Shown here: piece by piece, positions 10,501 to 17,405 of the stretch
How positions within the stretch are numbered: the first letter of the stretch is position 1
Layout: every line of letters starts with the position of its first letter
Assembly (NCBI GenBank): GCA_028565635.1
Contig: JAOXYB010013789.1
Span: 1-19,765 of the forward strand
Reading direction: 5' to 3'
DNA from: Phoronis ovalis
Taxonomy: Eukaryota; Phoronida; Phoronidae
Length of the DNA: 19,765 nt
The notes under the pieces: model-generated
Seen by the model: only the letters and a program-made list of their open reading frames with translations
What the model was told of the DNA's origin: nothing
Database searches by the model: none
Program-made: the position numbers and the translations under genes

Positions 10501-13500
10501 ATGGGCGTTTATTAGAGGAGGCGTTTATTTGGTGGGTGTTTATTTGAAAAAATACGGTAGTGGAAAGTTCTAAAAATCAAAAACTACTATTATTATATCT
10601 TGCATAACGTCATCTCACCATAGCATTTTTCCATGCTTGTTTCTTTTCTTTTTCTGTTGCATCTTTTCCAATCCATGCATAGATCCCGCTAGTGCCAGCA
10701 TCAAGAATAAAGCAATCCTAAAATATAATGCTCCTCGATTGGTTTTATGTCTCAGTTAACGGTGATACATACCATGCGGGTTTTAGACACATAACTGATA
10801 CCTACAAGCTAATTACAAAGCTCTTTCGAACGAGTCAAAGACTCATCTCTACTACTTACACGAGCTATACATTTTCCCGTCAAGCATGGTTAACATATCT
10901 GTGTTAGAATTCTTTAGGATTTAGATGCTGAATCTCAATATACTTTCTATATATTTTGTTGGTAGTTTTTTTTGTTGTAAAAACTCTTACTAAAAGTCAT
11001 TTTGTATATGCAATTGTTTCATTATAGTATTTTATGCATGCTGTGTAAATTTTGATAACATTTCATTTAACGCATCACAAATATGCATTTCTTTTAGTAA
11101 TTAATACGAGCACTTACATTTGTGTCTAAATGTTCCTTTTTCAAAGGTTTTGAAGAAATTGGGTTTATTTCTAATTCTCCAGACGCATCAGAAACCCTAA
11201 TAACAGAAAGGTAAAACATCTCATAAGAATAAATGACGTGAACATATCAAAGTGTTTTACTCATTCAAAGCCCAAAGCAAAGATTAAACTTATGATATTT
11301 GGAATAAACGAAAAAGGTACGTAACAGATTTGAAATTAAAAACACATAGTAACCAAACCTACAATGGGGTCCTACAGTATGACTGCAACCATGGTTACTA
11401 CTGTATATATGTCAAATATAGATCTGGCAAACGTATTAATTAGCATTTTCCCCTCTTTCCTTGTTTTTCTTGCTTCTGGGTAACATAATAATAATAATAA
11501 TAATGATTTTATTTATTTCAATCTTTGCAGCCAAAAACGGTTAAATTACTTATGCTACTATGAGTTGTATCATCAACATATTTACAATCTGCTTTGAGAT
11601 CATTGATAAGAGTAATGAAAAGGACGAGACCAAGTAGAGTACCCTGTGGAACATTGCCCCAAATTGAGAGAGGATCAGAAAGAATGTTGCCAATTTGACT
11701 TGTTGGGACCTGTTAGTTAAAAAGGACGCTAGCCGTTTAATGAGAAAAGGGAGTACACCATAAATTAATAATTTTTCTAGTACTATATTAGCATTTACAT
11801 TGTCAAAGACTTTACTATAGTCCACAAAAGGAATTCTGATACTTTGCTGTAAACGGGAATCATCAATAGCATTCGCCCAAGAGTGGAAAAGTTATACCAA
11901 GGCATGAATTGTTGATGATTCCTTGACACCTCCAATCTGAACATTGTCAATATGGTCTTTAACAATATCCTGAATCCACCCCAAACGACTATAGACACTA
12001 ACTAAACTCGTGTGAGCGATATAGGTCTTTATGTCTTTAGTTATGTCATGGACTTTTCTGTTGAAAGAATTCACAATGTGAAAATGTTAAGTTTTTATCA
12101 AAAATTGATGGGATTATTTTTCTTCTAATAATTAAATGACTCATTTTCCTTCGTATTTCCTGCCAATTAACTCTGGTACTCTTATAAATTAATGAGTACA
12201 AAAAGGCTAGGTTTATTGGTTGACCTGCACCAGAAATCAGGAGAAGGCATAAGACATAATTACCTTTATTTGTGACTGAACAAATTCCCCGCAAAGTGTT
12301 AGGGTGTTTACTAGAACGTTACTATTGCATGAGGTGGAAATGAACTGTATATTATGCAAGTATTTGATGTATTAGTATTCAATGTATTAGTATTCGATGT
12401 ATTAGTATTAGTATTAGTACTCTAGCATGGTTACTATATTTGTTAGGATTTTTTTTTTTACTAAATTCCTGAAGGTCCCTATTCTGATTACATACGCTTA
12501 CCTGTATAAAGCGACATCCATTGCTGACTTCCTCTCGAACTCCGTGTCTTCACCTCCCTGGTCAGCTGATTTAATATCGCCCGGTTTATCCCCAAGAGCT
12601 TTGAAAAATTTACTGTCGGTCTTACACTGAGCTTCTTCTGCAAGAAAAAAAGCATGCGACATAAATAAGGTGCTAAATTGAGTATTAAATACCAGGGTTA
12701 TGTACTGCATTTGTATTGTTGTAGAATAATATTCTTGAAAATATTCCGTATAAAATACCGTAACTGCCTGTTGTGAAATCTGATACTAGTTTACTATATT
12801 AAGGTAGTTCATAATACCATTTGGTCCGGTGAAGTTTTAGGCATAAAAGTAATTTCAATGTGTAACCACACCATTATAATAAAACTAAATCATTTATTTT
12901 TTTGTACAAATTCCTCGTAGATATTCCAAGGGCAAATAGAAAAACCATTGTAATAACAAAGCACATCAACAACGGAACAAGGACATTCACAAAACACGGT
13001 ACATTCACAATAAAGTATATAGCAAATTTTATATTAATTGACATCTTTACCAATAATATGCACAGCAGCTTTTCCACCACGTTCGTCATCTCGAATTTGT
13101 TTAGCAACTTCAGCTCCCTAAAAAAGTTGTCAAGCGTGGAGTAAGCTAGCTACGGTTATCTTATTAAGTACGCAATGCCGAAATTGTCAATGTGAATAAG
13201 TACGCATTACGTTGCTAATGATTAAATATTGCGTGATCTGAACATAAATATTGCGTAATCTGGTATATGGTAGAGCAACATTTACATAGTAACGAACACA
13301 AAGATGTCTACATGCACCCAGATACACCCATGAAGTACGATTGGTTTTAACTAATTCTGATTATATTCGCTTTAAAATAATGGTCGGACAGCTGTGGCAT
13401 AAACAGATTTTTTTTAAATCTACTCTGGAAAAGTACCTTTATCCTTTCCATCTTACTACTCTGTGGTCCATTCCATATGAACATTACCAAACCACAATCC

Positions 13501-14706
13501 AGAATAAAAACATCACCAAGATTAAGGGAGTCTCTAGACGGTTCAACCTGAAAAAAGTAATTTAAAGGCGTGAACTATATGACGTAAGGCATGCGTAATG
13601 ATATTTAGATGTTACGTGGATGTTACACGTACAGGATAAGGATGAGAAGAGATTGGCAGTCCTAGGGGCCGTTGTCGGAAACGTTGTAAAGTTATGATTC
13701 TGTAAACGAACACTTACGATTTCGTAACTCTTCAAAGATGCTCACAAGAATCACAAAGTTACGATTTTTTCTGCTGTTGTAACTTATAATTTACGAAATG
13801 GCAATTTTGCGATGTTTCTGACGACGGGCCTCTGCCTTTTGATGGGATGGAATCCCGAATATCCCTTTTTGTGCATCTATGGATGAAGGCTGAAAGCCCG
13901 AAACTTTTTTATTCAAAATAATTTATCTAGTATTTTAAATGTTTTAAATAAAAGTATATTACGTACCGAATAATAAAAATGACCTCTTACATGGACTTCG
14001 CACAAAAGTTTGAAAAGCAGAACTCTATGGAAGAACATTCGATTGAATTTTATCTAATTTGTTTCAAAATCATTAAAACCAAAACAAATTAAAAAAATGA
14101 AAGATGCCATTTATTAGTTAAGTACAGTGCTTCAAGTTTGCATCTTAATTCAAACTCATGATAGTTCAAAACAATTTATAATGACTCTCCTGGTTATATC
14201 ATTTACACGACAGTTCTTAAAATGTTTATTATAAGAAAATATTAATAGGAAGTCGCTCAAGGTATACACAGCGGATCAAATAGCCAGTGAAAGTTAGTAT
14301 TGAGAAATATAATTACTAAAATGTATTTCCATTTAGAATTCAACAAACTCTCAGGGTCATCAATTATCCCTAAAAGAGATAATCAACTTATTTGCGTCAT
14401 TCTCTATAACCATAGTACCTGGGCGTTTTTGGGAGAGTCGGTGTTTATTTAATTTTTCAGGTTTTTATGGGGCGTTTATTGAATAAGGGTGTTTAATAGG
14501 GAGATGAGTGGTTATTTGGAAAAATACGATAAATAACATTTTTCGACGAGTTCAAAGAAATTTTGATCACGTTTCCTGTTATTTCTCATCATAAACTCAC
14601 CTGCCTGACTCTGACATTCCTCTTTCCTTTAATTTGAAGGAGACGCGTTTCATACTTATCTCGTTCAACTTTGCGAAAACCGGATTCTACTCCACCTTCC
14701 AAATAT
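3662..14706 (-). CDS. VIL1: Villin-family actin-binding protein, 20 exons, 5' partial
   Basis: Villin severs, caps, nucleates and bundles actin under calcium and phosphoinositide control, typically in microvilli. I assembled 20 GT-AG exons in the order 14706-14601, 13547-13437, 13117-13051, 12637-12502, 11196-11118, 10717-10619, 10028-9872, 9741-9644, 9395-9258, 8403-8245, 7841-7722, 7038-6955, 6671-6613, 6276-6174, 5733-5596, 5307-5242, 4889-4764, 4504-4433, 4055-3969 and 3775-3662. Phases match at every junction and no stop interrupts the 705 codons. Gelsolin repeats 2 to 6 and a headpiece ending KKEKELF are present, so this is villin rather than gelsolin or severin. Vertebrate villin has about 827 residues; the first 115 or so (repeat 1 and the start codon) are not found. 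The first exon needs a donor with two leftover bases. Whether it is orthologous to VIL1, AVIL or VILL cannot be told, so the symbol stands for the family. Confidence 0.93.
4764..5733 (-). other. Villin gelsolin repeat 6 (three exons)
   Basis: Exon 5733-5596 reads [19 protein letters not shown] and then [14 protein letters not shown]. Exon 5307-5242 gives [10 protein letters not shown]. Exon 4889-4764 gives [19 protein letters not shown] and the repeat-closing HAWDPERWS. All are hallmark villin and advillin stretches. The acidic EED pair before VMLLDT matches the type II calcium site of the family. Confidence 0.9.
6174..7841 (-). other. Villin gelsolin repeat 5 (four exons)
   Basis: Exon 7841-7722 opens with GGVESSF, carries a charged low-complexity insertion ([14 protein letters not shown]) and then [16 protein letters not shown]. 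Exon 7038-6955 reads [13 protein letters not shown] and IYLWMGK, a very conserved core. Exon 6671-6613 gives the helix. Exon 6276-6174 gives the [17 protein letters not shown] linker to repeat 6. For the last exon I chose the acceptor after TATTTTAG at 6277, because it alone keeps the frame (split Thr codon) and the family alignment. Confidence 0.88.
7039..7721. repeat. Villin intron with short dispersed repeat fragments
   Basis: Contains two diverged 25-base copies (7333-7358 and 7473-7497, both starting TTGGC.GCCAT) and the first copy of a 27-base repeat (7250-7276) whose partner lies beyond the next exon at 7853-7879. Open frames here show no protein similarity that I recognise. Confidence 0.5.
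8404..9257. other. Villin intron with a palindromic element and an AT-rich tail
   Basis: Holds the inverted-repeat element at 8942-9098. Before it is a stretch (about 8520-8765) ending in AATAAACG followed by an (ATT)n run, which looks like the 3' end of a degraded retroelement on the plus strand. No coding similarity is seen. Confidence 0.5.
8942..9098. mobile_element. MITE-like element with about 20-base terminal inverted repeats
   Basis: The left end CTAACCAGCGTGGATTCGAG and the reverse complement of the right end (CTAGCCAGCGTGGACTCGAA) match at 17 of 20 positions. The roughly 157-base span has no coding capacity. The ends contain a GTTCGAGTCC-like core reminiscent of a tRNA B box, but the whole does not fold as a tRNA. 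A non-autonomous DNA transposon or foldback element is the simplest reading; no clear target-site duplication is visible. Confidence 0.55.
10029..10618. other. Villin intron carrying a dispersed repeat copy
   Basis: Contains copy 1 of the GGCGTTTATT-type repeat near its right end. The remainder is AT-rich, with no recognisable gene. The 75-residue open frame at 10097-10324 (-) has no similarity that I recognise. Confidence 0.55.
10406..10559 (+). repeat. GGCGTTTATT-type dispersed repeat, copy 1
   Basis: Begins AGGGTCATCA, continues AGAGCTAATCAACTT, and ends in three spaced units of the kind GGGCGTTTATT, AGGCGTTTATTT and GGGTGTTTATTT, closing with AAAAAATACGGTA. The same order of blocks recurs at 14353-14530 in another intron of this gene. 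It has no coding capacity; probably a genome-wide non-autonomous repeat. Confidence 0.65.
11545..12020 (-). pseudogene. Degraded non-LTR retrotransposon reverse transcriptase fragment
   Basis: Read on the minus strand, the fragment has [13 protein letters not shown], an in-frame stop (TAA at 11894-11892), then HSWANAID and [18 protein letters not shown] (RT motif A region), then [12 protein letters not shown] frame change follows before [13 protein letters not shown] and the catalytic YVDD (11580-11569). This order is that of the RT palm of LINE-type elements. It lacks the endonuclease and the C-terminal part. The (ATA)n tract just beyond its 3' side resembles the short-repeat tail of such elements. 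It is dead, and in the same orientation as the host gene. Confidence 0.85.
12366..12410 (+). repeat. 15-base minisatellite, three units
   Basis: Three units of (G/A)ATGTATTAGTATT(C/A) lie back to back at 12366-12380, 12381-12395 and 12396-12410, followed by shorter GTATTA units to 12420. Confidence 0.85.
13655..13836. mobile_element. MITE-like element with long imperfect inverted repeats
   Basis: The two ends mirror each other over roughly 45 bases. The left side has GGCAG, GGGGCCGTTGTCGGAAAC, then TTGTAAAGTTATGATT. The right side, reverse complemented, has GGCAG, AGGCCCGTCGTCAGAAAC, then ATCGCAAAATTGCCATT. Internal stretches around TTACGA also mirror. There is no coding capacity. The structure fits a non-autonomous terminal-inverted-repeat transposon. 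Confidence 0.65.
14353..14530 (+). repeat. GGCGTTTATT-type dispersed repeat, copy 2
   Basis: Shows the same block order as the copy at 10406-10559: AGGGTCATCA, AGAGATAATCAACTTA, then GGGCGTTTTTGGGAGAG, GGGGCGTTTATTGAATAAGG and GGTTATTTGGAAAAATACGA. The two copies are well diverged, which argues for independent old insertions rather than recent duplication of the intron. Confidence 0.65.
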
Positions 14707-15386
14707 CTACAGAAAATGTGATATTATATGATATGTTATAATGAAGCTTTTCTTACGAAAAGTATATGCCACACTCTCATGTCAACCTGAAAATCAAATG
14801 TTATTTTAAACGTTTTAGCGGCGTAAGTGTTGTAATATAGCTAATACGATTTCAAATTTAATAATTATTATGTGCCTTTTTCATGGGTGCGTGGGATATA
14901 CTTTGCGTAACAAATCATATAAAAAAATGACATATAAACAGAAATCGATAAAACGTACCGTGGCACGTGGAGATCATGCGCGGAAAGGGAAGTTGGTATT
15001 GGGTGATTAATCACAGCCACCTAATAAAGTCCATTAATGAGCAGGTAAGTTCACGCTTTAAAGAAGCCACAGAAAACATTATCAAAGTTTCTTTCTTCGA
15101 GCTAGTTAATACACTTGCAAGATTTTATTCGGCAAGCGCAACCCTAGTATTCCATTTGCAACTATTTGTCAGTTCTGCTACGTTACAATTAGCTTTAATT
15201 TAATTTATGCATGTACCAGACGAAGCGTATACATGTATGTGTAATTAACAATTGTTCACCGTTTTATCGATTGTTACGTAACGATGACACCTCAGAAATG
15301 AGATCACCTTCTGTTTTCAAAAAACATTTTTTTTGACGTGTATGAAACTGATTAGCATCAACATGTAAATCAACGAATCGCTAGTT
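14707..15386. other. Region between the first recognisable villin exon and GPCR 1
   Basis: The minus strand should hold the upstream villin exon, but none of its conserved stretches (LGG, HRE, FLSYFK) are readable. The plus strand has an unassigned open stretch from 14967 with a good donor (GAGCAG then GTAAGT) at 15043-15044, possibly an untranslated exon of a receptor. A TGACGTG site lies at 15334-15340. Nothing else is supported. Confidence 0.5.
15334..15340 (+). promoter_or_regulatory. CRE-like TGACGTG site upstream of GPCR 1
   Basis: TGACGTGTA lies 53 bases before the GPCR 1 start. The same nine bases recur at 17357-17365 just upstream of GPCR 2's likely start, and a TTACGTCA lies upstream of the broken third copy. 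bZIP factors of the CREB/ATF type bind such cores in animals. Use in this gene is inference. Confidence 0.25.
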
Positions 15387-16718
15387 ATGAGTAATCCAGG
15401 TAGACCTTTAATAGAACCAGTATATGCAAATTTAGGCGAAAAAATTGGATTTGTGTCTTTTGCCGCTTGCGGAATGATACTTATTCTCATTGGAAATGTC
15501 TTGGTAATTGTGGCTATATCGAAACTGAAGAGGCTACGAGTACACATAGGCAATTATTTCATATTATCTCTTTGTGTGTCCAACCTGCTAGTTGGTCTGT
15601 TTGTTCAGCCGTGTGCTATACTGAAATATTTCCCAGTGGGATCGGACAGAGCAAGGTGTATTTCGTGCGATTTTTTAAACATTTTTGCAGAGCAAGCTCG
15701 TGTCAGCTGCATGGTTCTTATCGCTATTAGAAGATTGGTGAGATCTTATAGGCCACATGAGCCAATTCTTCAAACTAAGAACAAAGTAATAATTACGATA
15801 GGTCTAGCATGGTTCACAGCATACATCTACGCGTTTCGATTCGTCTTCTTTAACACAATCATACAAGAGACTATATTAGATGAAGACGGTCAATCCACCA
15901 AAAACCTATCTGTTTGCGGTGTTCCCAATGATTTGCGGACATTGAATAATGTTTTCATTGTTATAGATTTCATCTTTCTTTATTGCCTGCCATTATTATT
16001 TATTACGGCGAGTTATATAATAATTATTAGACAACTTGCTGTTATAAGCCAGTCTTCTGAGGTAACTACGGAATTATCGAGCACCGAGAGCATGGTTCTG
16101 CAGAAATTAGATCAGGATTTGCTACTTGAAAATAGCGCTTCCGAGACTAAAATATTGGAAAGCATTAGAGAAAAACACTCAAAAAGACATAGCGTTAAAA
16201 CTGCCAATCAAGTTTTGTCAAGTCATATGCAAGATCGCAAGAAGTGGCGCGTGAATATCATTATGTTACTTTCACTTTTATCGTTATTTGCAATTTGTAA
16301 ATTGCCAACTCATGCTATCAATATATTCTTACATTTATCACATCATCATCATGAGAACGAAATCCATACTGGAATAAGTCCATCAGACATATCGAGAATG
16401 AAAAGCTTTACAATCTTAATGGCATCCATAAATGCATGGTTGGATTGCTTTTTCATATATTTTTTCAATAAAGAAATAAGATATGGAATAAAGGAAGTAC
16501 TGCCATGTTGCCATCATTCAACAAGAAGTAAAGCAGATATTGAAAACAGGGAAGAACAAACGAGTTCCACAGCGGAAAATCGCTTGTCTGAACAAGGTAA
16601 AAACATGCGGAATTCAGAGTCCATTAAAACCCTACAACATCAAGTTGAATTTTCAATTACTTGCAGAGACGTATTGAAAACTAGTACATATGACGGTAAT
16701 GCGATCGTTTTTGAGTAA
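15387..16718 (+). CDS. Class A (rhodopsin-like) GPCR 1, intronless, atypical switch motifs
   Basis: A seven-transmembrane receptor of 443 residues for an unknown ligand. An in-frame TAA at 15366-15368 precedes the chosen ATG. Segments are roughly TM1 22-45, TM2 56-78, TM3 92-115, TM4 133-155, TM5 188-214, TM6 287-313 and TM7 338-360. Class A landmarks are N37 (1.50), C91 (3.25) with C177 in loop 2, R116 (3.50), W142 (4.50), P202 (5.50) and P306 (6.50). Departures are N66 in place of D2.50, RRL in place of DRY, CKLP in place of CWxP, and DCFFI in place of NPxxY with D353 at 7.49. A glycosylation sequon (NLS) lies in loop 2, four histidines lie near 319-322 in loop 3, and a CC pair (374-375) follows helix 8. 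Intracellular loop 3 is about 70 residues. It is clearly paralogous to the next gene; loop 2 and TM5 look peptide-receptor-like, a weak hint only. Confidence 0.92.
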   Translation: MSNPGRPLIEPVYANLGEKIGFVSFAACGMILILIGNVLVIVAISKLKRLRVHIGNYFILSLCVSNLLVGLFVQPCAILKYFPVGSDRARCISCDFLNIFAEQARVSCMVLIAIRRLVRSYRPHEPILQTKNKVIITIGLAWFTAYIYAFRFVFFNTIIQETILDEDGQSTKNLSVCGVPNDLRTLNNVFIVIDFIFLYCLPLLFITASYIIIIRQLAVISQSSEVTTELSSTESMVLQKLDQDLLLENSASETKILESIREKHSKRHSVKTANQVLSSHMQDRKKWRVNIIMLLSLLSLFAICKLPTHAINIFLHLSHHHHENEIHTGISPSDISRMKSFTILMASINAWLDCFFIYFFNKEIRYGIKEVLPCCHHSTRSKADIENREEQTSSTAENRLSEQGKNMRNSESIKTLQHQVEFSITCRDVLKTSTYDGNAIVFE

Positions 16719-16800
16719 CTCAAACTTTAAGTGTACAGTGAGAAATATATAGCTTGCTTGCAAATAACGCTGAATTGGGATTTAATATCCGTTCAGCCTG

Positions 16801-16806
16801 AATAAA
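16801..16806 (+). terminator. Candidate poly(A) signal of GPCR 1
   Basis: AATAAA lies 83 bases after the receptor stop codon; a second copy lies at 17052-17057. Confidence 0.5.
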
Positions 16807-16818
16807 TCCATACGTTAA

Positions 16819-16917
16819 TGTTCCGTACCTATTCAACTAACGTCCGGGCTTAACCATAGCCAATTGTCGAAAATTTAACCAGTGAAGCCCAGGCGTTAGT
16901 TGAGAAGGCACGGAGCA
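16819..16917. mobile_element. Foldback or MITE-like palindromic element
   Basis: The left arm (TGTTCCGTACCTATTCAACT onwards to GGGCTT) pairs with the right arm (AAGCCC to AGTTGAGAAGGCACGGAGCA) over about 32 bases with a handful of mismatches, around a loop of about 35 bases. It begins 12 bases after the GPCR 1 poly(A) signal. It has no coding capacity. The transcript would form a stable hairpin if it were included in a 3' UTR. Confidence 0.6.
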
Positions 16918-17249
16918 CTGACTATATAAAATCAGATGAAATGTTTGAATACAAAATAGTATGTCCTTTGTAAATGTTATGTACAGTTGTAACTAAAAAA
17001 CACGCGTGTTTATCTTTTAGAATGCAGTAATTGTAATTATCGTGACTTTATAATAAAAGATTTGTGGGTAAAAACTGTTAGTTATAAATTAAATTATAAT
17101 TTAAAATATAAATTATTAACATTATTTATACCGCAGGTAATCTATAAGTTCCTTCCTTTCCGGTTCCATCTGCAGGATGTGTCGTAGTTATATTATTATT
17201 ATTAGTATCTAGAGTAACTTCAGATCTACATCCGCATCAAAAAGACCTA

Positions 17250-17390
17250 ACTGTTAATGCTGTGTAACAAGATGTACACGTCATAAAAATAAAACGTCAT
17301 CAGTTATGTACATAACGACGCTTCTTTTTCGGAAGACTGATGACGTTTTATTTTTATGACGTGTACATCTTGTTACACAGCATTAACAGT
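17250..17390. repeat. Perfect 55-base inverted repeat with a 31-base loop
   Basis: The left arm at 17250-17304 and the right arm at 17336-17390 are exact reverse complements over 55 bases, separated by 17305-17335. The arms start ACTGTTAATGCTGTGTAACA and ACTGATGACGTTTTATTTTT. Each arm carries two TGACG-type motifs. The right arm overlaps the first 17 codons of the longest open frame of GPCR 2, which argues that translation starts further downstream. Confidence 0.95.
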
Positions 17391-17405
17391 CAATGGCAAA
17401 AAAGG

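Larger units (their letters stand above)
11197..12501. other. Largest villin intron, holding a LINE remnant and simple repeats
   Basis: Contains an (ATA)n tract at about 11485-11504, the reverse transcriptase relic on the minus strand and a 15-base minisatellite at 12366-12410. Between 12075 and 12360 I see nothing recognisable. Confidence 0.7.
9644..12637 (-). other. Villin repeat 2-3 linker, gelsolin repeat 3 and repeat 3-4 linker
   Basis: Exon 12637-12502 encodes the linker ([19 protein letters not shown]) and runs into LYRVSDASG at a split Arg codon. Exons 11196-11118 and 10717-10619 give repeat 3 ([20 protein letters not shown]). Exon 10028-9872 gives the following helix and [12 protein letters not shown]. 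Exon 9741-9644 gives the basic linker [18 protein letters not shown] and the DDGSG motif at the entry to repeat 4. The split Lys codon between the last two exons fixes the frame; the longer open frame over 9640-9825 is out of frame. Confidence 0.9.
13548..14600. other. Villin intron with a MITE-like element and a dispersed repeat
   Basis: Holds the palindromic element at 13655-13836 and copy 2 of the GGCGTTTATT-type repeat at 14353-14530. The remainder is AT-rich, without recognisable genes. Confidence 0.65.
13051..14706 (-). other. Villin gelsolin repeat 2 (three exons)
   Basis: Exon 14706-14601 carries the invariant entry to repeat 2 ([10 protein letters not shown], then [14 protein letters not shown]). 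Exon 13547-13437 holds the core, with the typical NLGDVFILD and MFIWNG strands. Exon 13117-13051 holds the helix [15 protein letters not shown], including the acidic DDE stretch used by the family for calcium binding. In known villins this repeat binds the side of F-actin. Confidence 0.9.
16719..17339. other. Spacer between the two receptor genes
   Basis: Contains the GPCR 1 poly(A) signal, a 99-base palindromic element, AT-rich sequence, a polypyrimidine tract with a TCTGCAG acceptor-like end at about 17150-17175, a short ATT run near 17190-17202, and the left arm and loop of the perfect inverted repeat. Confidence 0.65.

Noticed and set aside
14761-14790. Short minus-strand exon reading MRVWHILF as a villin start
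   Set aside because: The W.I pattern is suggestive, but its phase does not join the 14601-14706 exon and nothing of repeat 1 follows.
14953-15022. Minus-strand stretch ending in a codon-split donor before YLEGG, as the missing upstream villin exon
   Set aside because: A TTAG-type acceptor, an open frame and a donor with the right phase can be drawn, but the peptide shows none of the conserved repeat 1 residues, so the fit is probably chance.
15467-15730. Second plus-strand open frame inside GPCR 1
   Set aside because: Out-of-frame reading of the receptor; no independent signal.
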